From Rhodococcus koreensis (GTDB lineage: Bacteria > Actinomycetota > Actinomycetes > Mycobacteriales > Mycobacteriaceae): 64,000 nucleotides of DNA. The stretch covers positions 1,550,001 through 1,614,000 of the forward strand of contig NZ_FNSV01000005.1 in the NCBI RefSeq assembly GCF_900105905.1, read 5' to 3'. Both the position numbers and the translations under genes were made by a program. The notes under the pieces are model-generated. The model saw only the letters and a list, made by a program, of their open reading frames with translations. It did no database searches and was not told the DNA's origin. Positions 44,537 to 53,636 of the stretch are shown here, piece by piece (the first letter of the stretch is position 1; each line of letters starts with the position of its first letter).

Positions 44537-44970
44537 TTCTCGTGCTCCTCGTCGTCTAAGTGATCCCAGAATTCACCCAGACCGGCCCTGACCCGCTCGA
44601 CGTCCTCGGCTGTGCCCATGAGTTCGAAGCGGTAGAGGTAGGGAACGTGGCATTTCTGAGAAATGATGTTTCCTGCAAAGCAATAGGATTCACCGAAATT
44701 GGTGTTTCCCGCCGCGATCACTGCTCGGATCAGCGACCTGTTGTGTGTGTTGTTGAGAAATCGGATGACCGGCTTCGGGACGTAGCTGGTGTCGCGGCCC
44801 ATGGCCGTCGTCCCCCCGCCGTAGGTCGGGAGGATCAGCACGTAGGGTTCGTGCACCTCGAAGGTGCCCTCGCGGTCATGAATGGGTATGCGCGTCGCAG
44901 GCAGCCCGAGCCGCTGGACGAATCGGTGCGTGTTCTCCGAGGCGCTGGAGAAGTACACCAGCGATGTCAT
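44494..44970 (-). CDS. nrdI: NrdI flavodoxin-like maturation protein
   Basis: 158 residues. It is an FMN protein that supplies oxidant for building the Mn-Tyr cofactor in NrdF. FMN-loop residues are in [18 protein letters not shown], and [19 protein letters not shown] is a family signature. The gene overlaps nrdE by 43 bases, a longer overlap than usual, and its last residues are a variable tail. Confidence 0.95.
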   Translation of the reverse strand: MTSLVYFSSASENTHRFVQRLGLPATRIPIHDREGTFEVHEPYVLILPTYGGGTTAMGRDTSYVPKPVIRFLNNTHNRSLIRAVIAAGNTNFGESYCFAGNIISQKCHVPYLYRFELMGTAEDVERVRAGLGEFWDHLDDEEHEKWRRPSQTPSTRGA

Positions 44971-45058
44971 CGGTTTCCACCATCTGGACTAGTACTACCG
45001 TTTACTGCCGCCCGGGAATCGGTTCGTTCTCCGCCTCGGGCGGTGCGATCGCTTCGCT

Positions 45059-45292
45059 TCAAGCAGCGTTTGCCGAGAGGGTCTTGATGCGGTCGGGGCG
45101 GAAGCCCGACCAGTGCTCGTCACCGGCCACGATCACAGGCGCCTGCAGGTATCCCAGTGCCATGACGTAGTCCCGGGCTTCGGGGTCTTCGGTGATGTCG
45201 ACGACGGAGTATTCGATACCCGCCTTGTCGAGGGCCCGGTAGGTGGCATTGCACTGAACGCAAGCGGGCTTGGTGTAGACGGTGATGCTCAT
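45059..45292 (-). CDS. nrdH: NrdH glutaredoxin-like redoxin
   Basis: 77 residues with the redox motif CVQC at residues 11-14 and the NrdH signature WSGFRPDRI. It reduces the NrdE C-terminal cysteines and is itself reduced by thioredoxin reductase. First gene of nrdHIEF; GAGGGA precedes the ATG. Confidence 0.96.
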   Translation of the reverse strand: MSITVYTKPACVQCNATYRALDKAGIEYSVVDITEDPEARDYVMALGYLQAPVIVAGDEHWSGFRPDRIKTLSANAA

Positions 45293-45432
45293 GAAGTCCC
45301 TCTTTCCACTGCCGAATGGAGCTGACGAAGTGTGTGTTCAGCGCACTGAGACTTCCCCGGATCGAGATGGCGGTGACCCCCGATGGAGATGCTCACCGAG
45401 TCGGTTCTCGTTGTGGTCTCTCAGTGCTCAAG

Positions 45433-45448
45433 ACACTACACCTAGTGG
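45433..45448. promoter_or_regulatory. NrdR box upstream of nrdHIEF
   Basis: ACACTACACCTAGTGG agrees with the NrdR consensus ACACTATATATAGTGT at both half-sites (ACACTA and TAGTG). It is 141 bases before the nrdH start. A weaker ACACTTAA half-site follows at 45458. NrdR, a Zn/ATP-cone repressor, is expected to repress the operon here. Confidence 0.78.
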
Positions 45449-45850
45449 CCGACAGAAACACTTAACCCGAGATGTTGTGAGTCACATTGATGAAATTCCC
45501 TGGTCGTCATCCCGCGGACCATAAATTTCGGTGCTCGCTCCGGCGTGTCGCACATCACATTTTCGGCGTGACGCGGAACACCCCTCGCATCGCGCTCGTG
45601 CACTGGAGGCTCCGGGAGCTTACGTCACCTCCGAGGACACGCCCGCATCGGCGGCGCGGGCTCCCGCACAGCGCCGTCCGGACCGGCCGGACACCACTTC
45701 CGCCGCACGATGCCGGTCCTTCCGGGACCCGGCCCCGCCGCACCCCACCCCCTCTCCCTCCTGCCGCGGCCGGGCGCACCGGGCGTCGTACCCGGCGACC
45801 GCTCCCACGCTTGCCGGCCGGTAACTGCAGGCCCCGACTCCCCCTCCCGG

Positions 45851-45856
45851 TACCGT
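45851..45856 (+). promoter_or_regulatory. -10 element of a leaderless promoter
   Basis: TACCGT ends 6 bases before the ATG at 45863, with no ribosome site, as expected when transcription starts at the A of ATG. Confidence 0.5.
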
Positions 45857-45862
45857 GAGCGA

Positions 45863-46696
45863 ATGTCCGACGACCCCCTGGACGACCTCGTCTGGTCGGC
45901 GCCCGTAGCGCGCACGAGGCGCGTGACGCCGAACATGCAGCGGATCACCCTCGCGGGCGGCGATCTGAGTCGATTCGAATCCAGCGGGACGCCCGACGAG
46001 CGCCTGCTCCTCGCGTTCCCGCCGGACGGCGCGGAGAAGCGCAGTTACACCGTGCGCCGCTGGGACCGGGACGCCTTGGAGATGGACATCGACTTCGCCG
46101 TCCATGCGGGCGGGACCGCGGCGCACTGGGCCGCGAGCGCGCGCCCCGGCGAGATGCTCGGGTTCTCCACCGCCTCGGGGTGGTACGCGCCGCCCGCCGA
46201 CGCCGAATGGCAGCTTCTCGTCGCCGACATGACGGCACTGCCCGCCGTCGGACGGATCCTGGAGGAACTACCCGGTTCGGCGCGGGTGCACGTGATCGCG
46301 GAGGTCACCACCCCGGCGGACCGGCAGCAGTTCACGACAGACGCCGCGCTGACCGTGACATGGCTGGACGGAAGCGGCAACGGAGCCGCGGACAGCCTGC
46401 TGGCCGAAGCGGCCCGCGACCGGCCGCTTCCGGATTCGCCGGGATACGTGTGGTTCGCGGGCGAGGCGAAGGTGTCGCGGATGGTGCGACGCTGGTTGCG
46501 CCACGACCTGGGCTGGCCCGCGGACCGCTACGACGTCATCGGCTATTGGCGCGACAACAAAGAGGAGTGGGTCGCGCGGTACGAGACGGTGCGCGAACAG
46601 ATAGAAGCCGCCAGGGACTATGCCCTGGCGGCCGGTGAAGACTTCGACGCGGTGCGGGACGCCGTCGACGCAGCCCTGGATCGGACCGGGCTGTAA
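45863..46696 (+). CDS. siderophore-interacting FAD-binding protein (ViuB type)
   Basis: 277 residues. It reduces ferric siderophores in the cytoplasm to release iron. The FAD-binding motif KRSYTVRRWD (near residue 68) and the NAD(P)H-domain motif VWFAGEAKVSRMVRRWLRHDLGWPADRYDVIGYWRDN are typical of the SIP family (PF08021/PF04954). It stands alone; no iron box is visible upstream. Confidence 0.92.
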   Translation: MSDDPLDDLVWSAPVARTRRVTPNMQRITLAGGDLSRFESSGTPDERLLLAFPPDGAEKRSYTVRRWDRDALEMDIDFAVHAGGTAAHWAASARPGEMLGFSTASGWYAPPADAEWQLLVADMTALPAVGRILEELPGSARVHVIAEVTTPADRQQFTTDAALTVTWLDGSGNGAADSLLAEAARDRPLPDSPGYVWFAGEAKVSRMVRRWLRHDLGWPADRYDVIGYWRDNKEEWVARYETVREQIEAARDYALAAGEDFDAVRDAVDAALDRTGL

Positions 46697-46723
46697 CGAC
46701 GACGGCGTTCCGCGTACGGATCG

Positions 46724-47287
46724 TCAGGCGTCGACGAGTTCCTTCGTGGCGTCGACCAGGCTGGCGACGACGCCCGCGACCTGCTGCGCGACCTCGGCGT
46801 TCTCGCGCGGGTGCCGGTCACCGAACTTGTCGATGGTGCCGCCGATGGCGAGGGTGACGTCTTCGAGGACCTTGCCGCCTGCGATGCGGACGGCCTTGCG
46901 GGTGTCCTCGTGCGCCCACTGCGCGCCGTTGCCGCTGGGCGAGGCGCTGATGACGGCGACGGGCTTGTCCTTGACGGCGCCGGTGCCGTACGGCCGGGAG
47001 ATCCAGTCGATGGCGTTCTTGAGGACGGCCGGGATGGTGCCGTTGTACTCGGGCGTGAGCAGCAGGAGGGCGTCGGCGCGGCCTGCGGCGTCGCGCAGCG
47101 CCTCGACGGCGGGGATGGAACCGGCGACGTCGATGTCCTCGTTGTAGAAGGGGACCTCACCGAGTCCGTCGAACACGATCACCTCGGCACCCTCGGGTGC
47201 CACGGCGACCGCGGTCTCGGCGAGCTGACGGTTGACCGAGGCGGCGCGGAGGCTGCCGACGAGAACGAGAACGTTGGTCTGTGACAT
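46724..47287 (-). CDS. NADPH-dependent FMN reductase
   Basis: 187 residues from ATG at 47287. Flavodoxin-like fold with VGSLRAASVNRQLAETA at the phosphate loop and LLLLTPEYNGTIPAVLKNAIDWISRPYG, the signature of PF03358 quinone/azo/chromate reductases. Divergent to a TetR regulator with a shared operator, so probably controlled by it. Confidence 0.92.
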   Translation of the reverse strand: MSQTNVLVLVGSLRAASVNRQLAETAVAVAPEGAEVIVFDGLGEVPFYNEDIDVAGSIPAVEALRDAAGRADALLLLTPEYNGTIPAVLKNAIDWISRPYGTGAVKDKPVAVISASPSGNGAQWAHEDTRKAVRIAGGKVLEDVTLAIGGTIDKFGDRHPRENAEVAQQVAGVVASLVDATKELVDA

Positions 47288-47344
47288 GTCAATAATCCTT
47301 CGATGGTGCGTAGGGCGACTCGTGAACATGTATAGCAACTAAAC

Positions 47345-47356
47345 GGACCGCGGTCC
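47345..47356. promoter_or_regulatory. TetR-type operator
   Basis: GGACCGCGGTCC is a perfect 12-bp palindrome in the 101-base gap between the divergent FMN reductase and TetR genes; outer bases (AAAC / ACTT) are partly symmetric. It lies 20 bases upstream of the TetR gene's -10 element. Confidence 0.75.
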
Positions 47357-47375
47357 ACTTATGTTCCCGTCGCGG

Positions 47376-47381
47376 TAGGAT
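47376..47381 (+). promoter_or_regulatory. -10 element of the TetR gene
   Basis: TAGGAT ends 7 bases before the GTG at 47389, which favours that GTG as a leaderless start over the ATG at 47380, which overlaps the -10 itself. Confidence 0.5.
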
Positions 47382-47388
47382 GCGGAGT

Positions 47389-47985
47389 GTGACCCCCCTC
47401 CTGCCCCAGATCGGGGTCGATCCCCCGGAACGCGGAGACGCCGCACGTAACCGGCGTCTTCTGCTCGATGCGGCCGCGCTGCTGGTCGCCCAGCGTGGTG
47501 TCGACGCCGTCACGATGGACGCCGTCGCCTGCAAGGCCGGTGTGGGCAAGGGCACAGTGTTCCGCCGGTTCGGCAGCCGGTCGGGACTCATGCACGCACT
47601 CCTCGACCACACCGAACGAGAACTCCAGCAGTCCTTCATGTTCGGTCCGCCGCCCCTCGGGCCTGGCGCCGACCCGATCGACCGGCTGATCGCCTTCGGG
47701 CACGCCCGCATCGCGATCGTCGAAGTGCAGGGCGAGGTCCAGCGCGCGGCCGAGAACTCTCTCGAGTTCCGTTTCGCCGCTCCCGCGCGGGCGGTGTCCG
47801 TGCGCCATGTCGTCTCCCTCCTCCGCGCGGCCGGCGTGCAAGGCGATCACGAACTGCTCGCCTGTTCGCTGCTCGCCCCCCTGGAGGCCACACTCGTACT
47901 GCACGAACTGCGCGACCTCGGGATGTCCGTCGAACGGCTCGGCGACGCCTGGGAGGACCTGATCCGGCGCGTTACCCGATGTTGA
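47389..47985 (+). CDS. TetR-family transcriptional regulator
   Basis: 198 residues from GTG. The helix-turn-helix is RNRRLLLDAAALLVAQRGVDAVTMDAVACKAGVGKGTVFRRFGSRSGLMHALLDHTE. The C-terminal ligand domain is typical of the group that controls adjacent NAD(P)H-dependent reductases. It probably represses itself and the divergent FMN reductase through the GGACCGCGGTCC palindrome. Confidence 0.92.
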   Translation: MTPLLPQIGVDPPERGDAARNRRLLLDAAALLVAQRGVDAVTMDAVACKAGVGKGTVFRRFGSRSGLMHALLDHTERELQQSFMFGPPPLGPGADPIDRLIAFGHARIAIVEVQGEVQRAAENSLEFRFAAPARAVSVRHVVSLLRAAGVQGDHELLACSLLAPLEATLVLHELRDLGMSVERLGDAWEDLIRRVTRC

Positions 47986-48007
47986 TCCCGGATCCGGACA
48001 TTTTGTC

Positions 48008-48013
48008 TAACCT
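48008..48013 (+). promoter_or_regulatory. -10 element of a leaderless promoter
   Basis: TAACCT ends 6 bases before the ATG at 48020 with no ribosome site between. Confidence 0.5.
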
Positions 48014-48019
48014 CGGGGA

Positions 48020-48790
48020 ATGCGCACCACCGCCGCCGTTCTCGGCCTCCTGACGTTCGCCTCGCTCACCGCCTGCGGCGGGGATGCGCAGCCCGAGGCC
48101 CCCGACCCGACCGGCCGCACGTTCGTCTCCACCTCCGTCGAGGGCGACCCCATTCCCGGCGGTGGGCCGCTCGTGCTCGGGTTCACCGACCCCGGGCGGC
48201 TGTCCGTCGACGCCGGATGCAATCAGGGCAGCGCCGACGTCGACCTGTCCGACGGGAAGATCGTGACGGGACCGCTCGCCATGACGCTGATGGCGTGCCC
48301 CGGCGAGGCGGCAGGCGCCGACGCCTGGGTGGCGGCCCTGCTGGACGCGCAACCGAACTGGACCCTCGGCGGCGACACGCTCACCCTCACCACGCCCACC
48401 GCTTCGGTGACGCTCACGGACGAGAAGGTCGCCCGGCCGGACCGGCCCGTCGTCGGGACCACGTGGACGGTGACCGCGCTGATCAGCCCGGACGCCGTCA
48501 CCACGACAGCGGCGCTGGAGCGGACCGCACCGCAGTTGCTGATCGCAGCCGACGGTTCGGCGTCCGGTTTCACCGGCTGCAACCGAATGACCGGGACCGC
48601 GGACGTGCAGCAGAGTTCGATCACGTTCGGGTCGTGGGCCACCACCCGGATGGCGTGTCCGCCGGACGAGACGGAGGTGGAGCGCGCCGTCCTCGCGGCA
48701 CTGACCGGGGAGACGGGATACAGCGTCCATTCGGATTCGATGCGCGTGGTCAACGCGGACGGCACCGGGCTGGAACTACGCGCGAGCTAG
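48020..48790 (+). CDS. double META-domain lipoprotein
   Basis: 256 residues. Lipobox LTAC (Cys near residue 19). Two META (HslJ-like) domains follow: GRTFVSTSVEGDPIPGGGPLVLGFTDPGRLSVDAGCNQGSADV with MTLMACPG, and GTTWTVTALI...GSASGFTGCNRMTGTADV with TTRMACP. META domains are found in heat-shock and motility-linked surface proteins of unknown biochemistry. Its TAG stop shares CTAG with the convergent nucleosidase gene. Confidence 0.85.
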   Translation: MRTTAAVLGLLTFASLTACGGDAQPEAPDPTGRTFVSTSVEGDPIPGGGPLVLGFTDPGRLSVDAGCNQGSADVDLSDGKIVTGPLAMTLMACPGEAAGADAWVAALLDAQPNWTLGGDTLTLTTPTASVTLTDEKVARPDRPVVGTTWTVTALISPDAVTTTAALERTAPQLLIAADGSASGFTGCNRMTGTADVQQSSITFGSWATTRMACPPDETEVERAVLAALTGETGYSVHSDSMRVVNADGTGLELRAS

Positions 48791-49338
48791 AGAGCGGTGA
48801 GCCAGCGCCCGAGTTCGCGGGCGCTCGCATCGATCCGGGCGGGCCAGTCCAGTGCCGAGTCGTCCGCCGTGTCGCTGACGTGCTTGACGAGCCGGCACCG
48901 GGCGCCGGCGCGGGCGCTGGCATACGCGACGGCGAAACCCTCCATGTCGACGAGGTCGGCTCTGCGGGCGAGTTCGTCGCGCACGCCGGCGTCGGACACG
49001 AACAGATCTCCGGTCGCGAGCACGGACCCGTCGCCGTCGGGCAGGGCCAGAAGATCGCCCACGTCGTGCCCGAGCGCCCGGATGGCGTCGCCGCTGATGT
49101 CGTGATTCAGGACGGTCGACGGCGTGAACAGCCCGCTGTGATGCTCGTGGAGCGCCCCCGCGGTGCCGATGTTGACGACGAGCGGTTTGCCGGTTCGCGG
49201 GTAGTCGGCGAGCGCGGACGCCACGGCCACGGCGGCGCTCACCTTGCCGATCCCGGTGATCAGGACCTCGAACTCGGACGGGACGTGCACCGCCTCCGCC
49301 TTGGTCGCGCTGACCACCAGAACGTCCGATCTACTCAT
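48787..49338 (-). CDS. nucleoside phosphorylase / nucleosidase-like protein
   Basis: 183 residues, PNP_UDP_1 fold. Motifs: GIGKVSAAVAVASAL, VVNIGTAGALHEHHSGLF and the purine-binding VDMEGFAVAYASARAG. It probably cleaves a nucleoside such as 5'-methylthioadenosine or S-adenosylhomocysteine, but at 183 residues it is shorter than MtnN (about 230), so the substrate is open. Confidence 0.8.
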   Translation of the reverse strand: MSRSDVLVVSATKAEAVHVPSEFEVLITGIGKVSAAVAVASALADYPRTGKPLVVNIGTAGALHEHHSGLFTPSTVLNHDISGDAIRALGHDVGDLLALPDGDGSVLATGDLFVSDAGVRDELARRADLVDMEGFAVAYASARAGARCRLVKHVSDTADDSALDWPARIDASARELGRWLTAL

Positions 49339-49376
49339 GCGCGGAACCGTACCCTGCGCCCGTCAGGGGCACTCGC

Positions 49377-49382
49377 TAGAGT
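49377..49382 (+). promoter_or_regulatory. -10 element of a leaderless nadE promoter
   Basis: TAGAGT ends 6 bases before the nadE ATG, and no ribosome site precedes it. Confidence 0.5.
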
Positions 49383-49388
49383 TCTGTC

Positions 49389-50228
49389 ATGGCGAATCTA
49401 CGTGCGCAGATCCTCGAGGAACTCGGTGCCCGGCCCACCATCGACGCGGCCGGCGAGATCCGCAAACGTGTTCAGTTCCTGAAGGACTACCTGCTGTCGA
49501 CCCCGGCCAAGGGTTTCGTCCTGGGTATCAGCGGCGGTCAGGACAGCACCCTCACCGGGCGCCTCGCCCAGCTCGCGGCGAGCGAACTGCGCGAGGAGGG
49601 CCACGACGCCGAGTTCGTGGCCGTGCGGCTGCCCTACGGCACGCAGGCCGACGAATCCGACGCGCAGATCTCCCTCGACTTCATCAAGCCCGACCGGTCG
49701 GTGGTCGTCAACGTCAAGCCCGGCGCGGACGCGACCGCGAAGGAGTCCTCCGATGCCCTGCGCGACATCATCGGCGACGGCGGCGAACTCCGGGACTTCG
49801 TCCGCGGCAACATCAAGGCCCGCGAGCGCATGGTGATCCAGTATTCGATCGCCGGTCAGCTCGGGTATCTCGTCGTCGGCACCGACCATGCCGCCGAGGC
49901 GATCACCGGTTTCTTCACCAAGTTCGGCGACGGCGGCGTGGACGTCACTCCCCTGACGGGGTTGTCCAAGCGTCAGGGTGCCGCGCTGCTCCGCGAACTC
50001 GGCGCACCCGAGAGCACGTGGAAGAAGGTTCCCACCGCCGACCTCGAGGACGACCGTCCCGCGCTTCCCGACGAGGAGGCGCTGGGCCTGACGTACGCGC
50101 AGATCGACGACTACCTCGAGGGCAAGGACGTCCCGGACGCCGTGGCCGAGAAGCTCGAGGCGATGTTCCGCAGCACCCGGCACAAGCGCACGGTCCCGGT
50201 GACCCCGCTCGACACGTGGTGGCGGTGA
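49389..50228 (+). CDS. nadE: ammonia-dependent NAD+ synthetase
   Basis: 279 residues; converts nicotinic acid adenine dinucleotide to NAD+ using ATP and NH3. The ATP loop is [19 protein letters not shown] and [34 protein letters not shown] is the family signature. It lacks the nitrilase domain found in the glutamine-dependent mycobacterial enzyme, so it uses free ammonia (E. coli type). Confidence 0.95.
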   Translation: MANLRAQILEELGARPTIDAAGEIRKRVQFLKDYLLSTPAKGFVLGISGGQDSTLTGRLAQLAASELREEGHDAEFVAVRLPYGTQADESDAQISLDFIKPDRSVVVNVKPGADATAKESSDALRDIIGDGGELRDFVRGNIKARERMVIQYSIAGQLGYLVVGTDHAAEAITGFFTKFGDGGVDVTPLTGLSKRQGAALLRELGAPESTWKKVPTADLEDDRPALPDEEALGLTYAQIDDYLEGKDVPDAVAEKLEAMFRSTRHKRTVPVTPLDTWWR

Positions 50229-50232
50229 CCCG

Positions 50233-51006
50233 GTGGTCCAGGCGCTGGTCGCGGGCGGTACCGGTACTGCAGGCCGGCAGGTGGTCAAGGAGTTCCTCGC
50301 CCGCGGTCATTCCGTCCGGGTCCTGACCCGGCACGGCGGGGCGCCCGGTAGCGAGATCGCGCATTTCCACGGCGATCTCGTCACCGGCGACGGCCTCGAC
50401 GAGGCGCTCGACGGTGTCGACGTCGTGGTGGACACCACCGACGGCAAGACCAAGGGCACCCGGGCGGTGCTGGAGAAGGGCGCCGAGAACCTGCTCGCCA
50501 CCGCGGACGGCGCGGGCGTCGGACGCGCCGTCCTCCTCTCCATCGTCAACGTCGACCAGGCCGAACTCGCCTATTACCAGGCGAAGCGCACCCAGGAGCG
50601 GGTCTACGAGAGTGCCGCGATGGAGACGGCGATCGTGCGGGCAACCCAGTTCCACGACTTCATTCCCATGATCGCGAAGCCGGCGAGCCGGGCGGGGCTG
50701 ATCCCGGCGTTCTCGAAGACGAGCTTTCAGACCATCGACACGAGGGACGTGGCGACCGCCCTGGTCGACGCCGCCCTGGCCACCGACGCGCCGAAGGGGA
50801 CGATCACCATCGGCGGCCCGGAGGTGCGCACCGCCCGCGATCTGACGACGGCGTGGAAGAAGGCCACCGGGACGCACGGGTTCGTCGTGAACGTGCCGCT
50901 TCCCGGCGCGCTGGGGCAGTTCCTGCGGAACGGATCGAACCTGGTGCCCGACAACCGGTTCGGAACGATCACCTTCGACCGGTGGCTGGCCGAGTCCATC
51001 CACTGA
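50233..51006 (+). CDS. NAD(P)-binding NmrA/SDR-like protein
   Basis: 257 residues from GTG, 4 bases after nadE. The dinucleotide-binding motif is VAGGTGTAGRQVVKEFLARGHSVRVLTR (residues 6-33). There is no YxxxK active site, but VYESAAMETAIVRATQFHDFIPM resembles the atypical SDR group (SDR_a5) of NmrA sensors and NADH-binding regulators. Co-transcription with nadE would link it to the NAD pool. Confidence 0.85.
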   Translation: MVQALVAGGTGTAGRQVVKEFLARGHSVRVLTRHGGAPGSEIAHFHGDLVTGDGLDEALDGVDVVVDTTDGKTKGTRAVLEKGAENLLATADGAGVGRAVLLSIVNVDQAELAYYQAKRTQERVYESAAMETAIVRATQFHDFIPMIAKPASRAGLIPAFSKTSFQTIDTRDVATALVDAALATDAPKGTITIGGPEVRTARDLTTAWKKATGTHGFVVNVPLPGALGQFLRNGSNLVPDNRFGTITFDRWLAESIH

Positions 51007-51026
51007 ACGGCCCGGCGGACAGCGGA

Positions 51027-51284
51027 CTAGCCGCCGGCGAACGGTGGCAACACGTCCACCTGGGCGCCGGCGGTGCGCGTCAGATCGCGGGTCAACTCGG
51101 AGTCCACCAGGAAGGCGGAGACCGAGAGCACCTGCTGCATGTCGGGACCGTACTTGGCGAGGAGAAGGTCCTTCACCTGGCCGAGATCCGCGGTGGCCGG
51201 GAGGTCGAGGGTCTCCTTCGTGCAGCCCGCTGCGTCGGCGGCGGCCGCGAAGTACCGAACCGAAATGCCTGTCACATCAACCAC
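51027..51284 (-). CDS. moaD: MoaD/ThiS-family sulfur carrier
   Basis: 85 residues from GTG at 51284 (a GTG at 51275 is also possible). It ends in the Gly-Gly needed for thiocarboxylate formation (LPPFAGG) and has the ubiquitin-like pattern [14 protein letters not shown] and [14 protein letters not shown]. It feeds sulfur to molybdopterin synthase with MoaE. It overlaps the moaA stop by 8 bases. Confidence 0.88.
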   Translation of the reverse strand: MVDVTGISVRYFAAAADAAGCTKETLDLPATADLGQVKDLLLAKYGPDMQQVLSVSAFLVDSELTRDLTRTAGAQVDVLPPFAGG

Positions 51285-52332
51285 CGATTGCTCCCATGCT
51301 GCGTTGCGGCGGGGCGAAGCCCGCCGCGTTGATCCCGTGGCCTGCCCACTTGTTCCACATCGCGCCGCGCCACAACTGCGCCAGGTCTTCGTCGCCCGCA
51401 CCCGACCGCAGCACCGACCGCAGATCGACCTCCTGGTCGCTGAACAGGCACGAACGTACCGTTCCCTCGGCGGTGAGGCGGGTGCGGTCGCAGTCGGAGC
51501 AGAACGACCGGGTGACGGACGCGATGATTCCGACCGTGCCCGGTCCGCCGTCGACGAGCCACTCCTCGGCGGGCGCCGACGGGTCTTCCCTCCCGTGTTC
51601 GGTGAGCGTGAACCGTTCGCCGAGGACGGCCAGTAACCGGTCGGCGGTGACCATGTTGTCGCGTGCCCACTCGTGATCGGCGTCGAGCGGCATCTCCTCG
51701 ATGAACCGCAGCGTGACGCCCTCGTGCAGGCACCATTCCAGGAGATCGGCCGCTCCGCTGAGCGTTTCGGGCATCAGCACCGCATTGATCTTCATCGGTG
51801 CCAGTCCGGCTCGGGCGGCGGCGCGGATACCGGCCATCACCGACGGCAGACGGTCGCGCCTGGTCAGTCTCGCGAAGTGCTCACGATCGACCGAATCGAG
51901 GGAGACGTTGACCCGTGTCAGCCCGGCGCGGGCGAGCCCGGCCGCGCGGTGCTCGAGACCGACGGCGTTGGTGGTCATCGCGAGCGGAATCCCCGGCACC
52001 CGCTCGGCGCATCCGGCGATCATCCGCTCGAGATCCACCCGCATCAGCGGTTCGCCGCCGGTGAACCGGACCTCGCGGACACCGAGCCGGTGGACGGCGA
52101 TGTCGACGAGCCTGACGATCTCGTCTGCGGTGAGGAGATTCTGCGCCGGAATGGCGGGCAGGCCCTCCTCGGGCATGCAGTACGTGCAGCGCAGCGAACA
52201 CTTCTCGGTGATCGACACCCGCAGATCCCGCGCGACGCGGCCGAACCGGTCGACCAGCTGGTCGACGTCCGGTCTGCCGTCGAGCGAGACCGACGACCGG
52301 ACGGTCGGGATCCCCATCTCCACCGTCGTCAT
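51277..52332 (-). CDS. moaA: GTP 3',8-cyclase
   Basis: 351 residues from ATG at 52332, preceded by AAAGGCG; upstream in-frame starts would add unrelated residues. Radical SAM cluster CSLRCTYC in the N-terminal third, GGEPLMR, the C-terminal second cluster [18 protein letters not shown], and the catalytic C-terminal Gly-Gly (GAIGG). First enzyme of molybdopterin synthesis. Confidence 0.96.
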   Translation of the reverse strand: MTTVEMGIPTVRSSVSLDGRPDVDQLVDRFGRVARDLRVSITEKCSLRCTYCMPEEGLPAIPAQNLLTADEIVRLVDIAVHRLGVREVRFTGGEPLMRVDLERMIAGCAERVPGIPLAMTTNAVGLEHRAAGLARAGLTRVNVSLDSVDREHFARLTRRDRLPSVMAGIRAAARAGLAPMKINAVLMPETLSGAADLLEWCLHEGVTLRFIEEMPLDADHEWARDNMVTADRLLAVLGERFTLTEHGREDPSAPAEEWLVDGGPGTVGIIASVTRSFCSDCDRTRLTAEGTVRSCLFSDQEVDLRSVLRSGAGDEDLAQLWRGAMWNKWAGHGINAAGFAPPQRSMGAIGG

Positions 52333-52420
52333 CGAGTCGCCTTTCGCTGCATCTGTCCAGTATGCCGCGCGGGGGTGAGCGTTGTCCGATGCGGTGCGCG
52401 TCACTCCGCCGGGAGGTGCC

Positions 52421-52426
52421 TAGGAT
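52421..52426 (+). promoter_or_regulatory. -10 element of the moeA-moaCB-moaE operon
   Basis: TAGGAT, 26 bases before the moeA start, gives a short leader that contains the GGAGGAA ribosome site at 52441-52447. Confidence 0.4.
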
Positions 52427-52451
52427 TGGTGATCATGGCCGGAGGAATATC

Positions 52452-53636
52452 GTGACCGCACGCTCTGTGGAGCAGCACGCCCAGCACGTCGCCGAACTCC
52501 TCGCGCCGTTGCACGGGCGCCCGCCCGAGGAGATCCCGCTGGGCGAGGCACTCGGGCGCGCCCTGGCCGCCGACGTCCGCTCCCCCGTCGACCTGCCGTT
52601 GTTCCGGAATTCGCAGATGGACGGATACGCGGTCGACGCCGCCTCCGTCACGTCCATCCCGGCGGTGCTGCCGGTCCGGGGCGTGATCGCCGCGGGACCG
52701 GCAGGCACCACCGTCCACACTCCCGGGACCGCCTACCGGATCATGACCGGTGCGCCGATCCCCGAAGGCGCCGACGCGATCGTCCCGGTCGAGGACACCG
52801 AGGCCGCGGACGGACAGGTCCGCATCGAACGCTCGCGCACCGCCGGTGAGTTCGTGCGCGAGCGCGGCAGCGACGTCCGGGAGGGCATGCTCCTGCTGCC
52901 CGCGGGCAGTGTGCTCGCCGCCCGGCACATCGCCGTCCTCGCCGCCGTCGGCTTGCAGCGCGTCCCCGTGCGCCCGCGCCCGCGCATCGCCGTGATCACC
53001 ACGGGAGCCGAACTGGTGGACGCCGGAACGACGCTGCACCCCGGAGAGATCTACGACTCCAACGGAATCGCCCTCGCGTCCAGCGCCAGGGCCAACGGTG
53101 CCGAGGTCGTGTCGATCGCGCGCAGCGGCGACGACCCGGCCGAATTCCGGACCCTGCTCGCGGAGGCGACCACCACCGCCGACCTCGTCCTCACGTCCGG
53201 CGGGGTGTCGATGGGCGACTTCGAGGTGGTCAAGGAGACGCTCTCACCGCTCGGCGCGCACTTCGGGCACGTCGCGATGCAACCGGGCGGCCCGCAGGGC
53301 ACCGCCGTCGTCGACGGCACGCCCGTCCTCAACTTTCCGGGGAACCCGGTCAGCACCCTCGTCTCCTTCGAGGTGTTCGCACGTCCCGAGATCCGGCGCG
53401 CCGCCGGGCTCCCGCCGACGGAACCCGAGGAACTGCCGCTCGCCGCGGCCGTCACCTCCATTCCCGGCAAGCGGCAGTTCCTCCGGGCGCGCCGCACCGA
53501 CGCCGGAGTCGAACTCGTCTCCGGCCCCGGCTCCCATCTCGTCGCCGCGATGGCGTGGGCGGACGTCCTCCTCGACGTTCCCGCCGACGTCACCGCGCTC
53601 GACGCCGGCCAACTCGTGAAGGTGATCCCCCTATGA
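52452..53636 (+). CDS. moeA: molybdopterin molybdenumtransferase
   Basis: 394 residues from GTG; GGAGG lies 6 bases upstream. It inserts molybdate into adenylylated molybdopterin. Motifs: NSQMDGYAVDAASV, ITTGAELVDAGTTLHPGEIYDSNG, TSGGVSMGDFEVVKE and PVLNFPGNPVSTLVSFEVF. Its stop overlaps the moaCB start (ATGA). Confidence 0.95.
   Translation: MTARSVEQHAQHVAELLAPLHGRPPEEIPLGEALGRALAADVRSPVDLPLFRNSQMDGYAVDAASVTSIPAVLPVRGVIAAGPAGTTVHTPGTAYRIMTGAPIPEGADAIVPVEDTEAADGQVRIERSRTAGEFVRERGSDVREGMLLLPAGSVLAARHIAVLAAVGLQRVPVRPRPRIAVITTGAELVDAGTTLHPGEIYDSNGIALASSARANGAEVVSIARSGDDPAEFRTLLAEATTTADLVLTSGGVSMGDFEVVKETLSPLGAHFGHVAMQPGGPQGTAVVDGTPVLNFPGNPVSTLVSFEVFARPEIRRAAGLPPTEPEELPLAAAVTSIPGKRQFLRARRTDAGVELVSGPGSHLVAAMAWADVLLDVPADVTALDAGQLVKVIPL

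Larger units (their letters stand above)
45293..45862. other. 570-base region without a gene, holding the nrd promoter
   Basis: The left half contains the nrdH leader and the NrdR-like box at 45433-45448. Open frames in the right half (45487-45858) are Arg/Pro-rich in every frame and look like random translation of GC-rich DNA, with no ribosome sites. I see no RNA gene. Confidence 0.6.

Noticed and set aside
45487..45858. Possible 123-codon gene in the nrdH-siderophore protein gap
   Set aside because: Strong Arg/Pro bias, no ribosome site, and no resemblance to any family; overlapping frames on both strands look alike.
46697..46723. Terminator between the siderophore protein and FMN reductase genes
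   Set aside because: Only short, broken pairing is present in the 27-base gap.
51007..51037. Hairpin between the NmrA-like gene and moaD
   Set aside because: A 6-7 bp GC stem overlapping the moaD stop; too weak to call.
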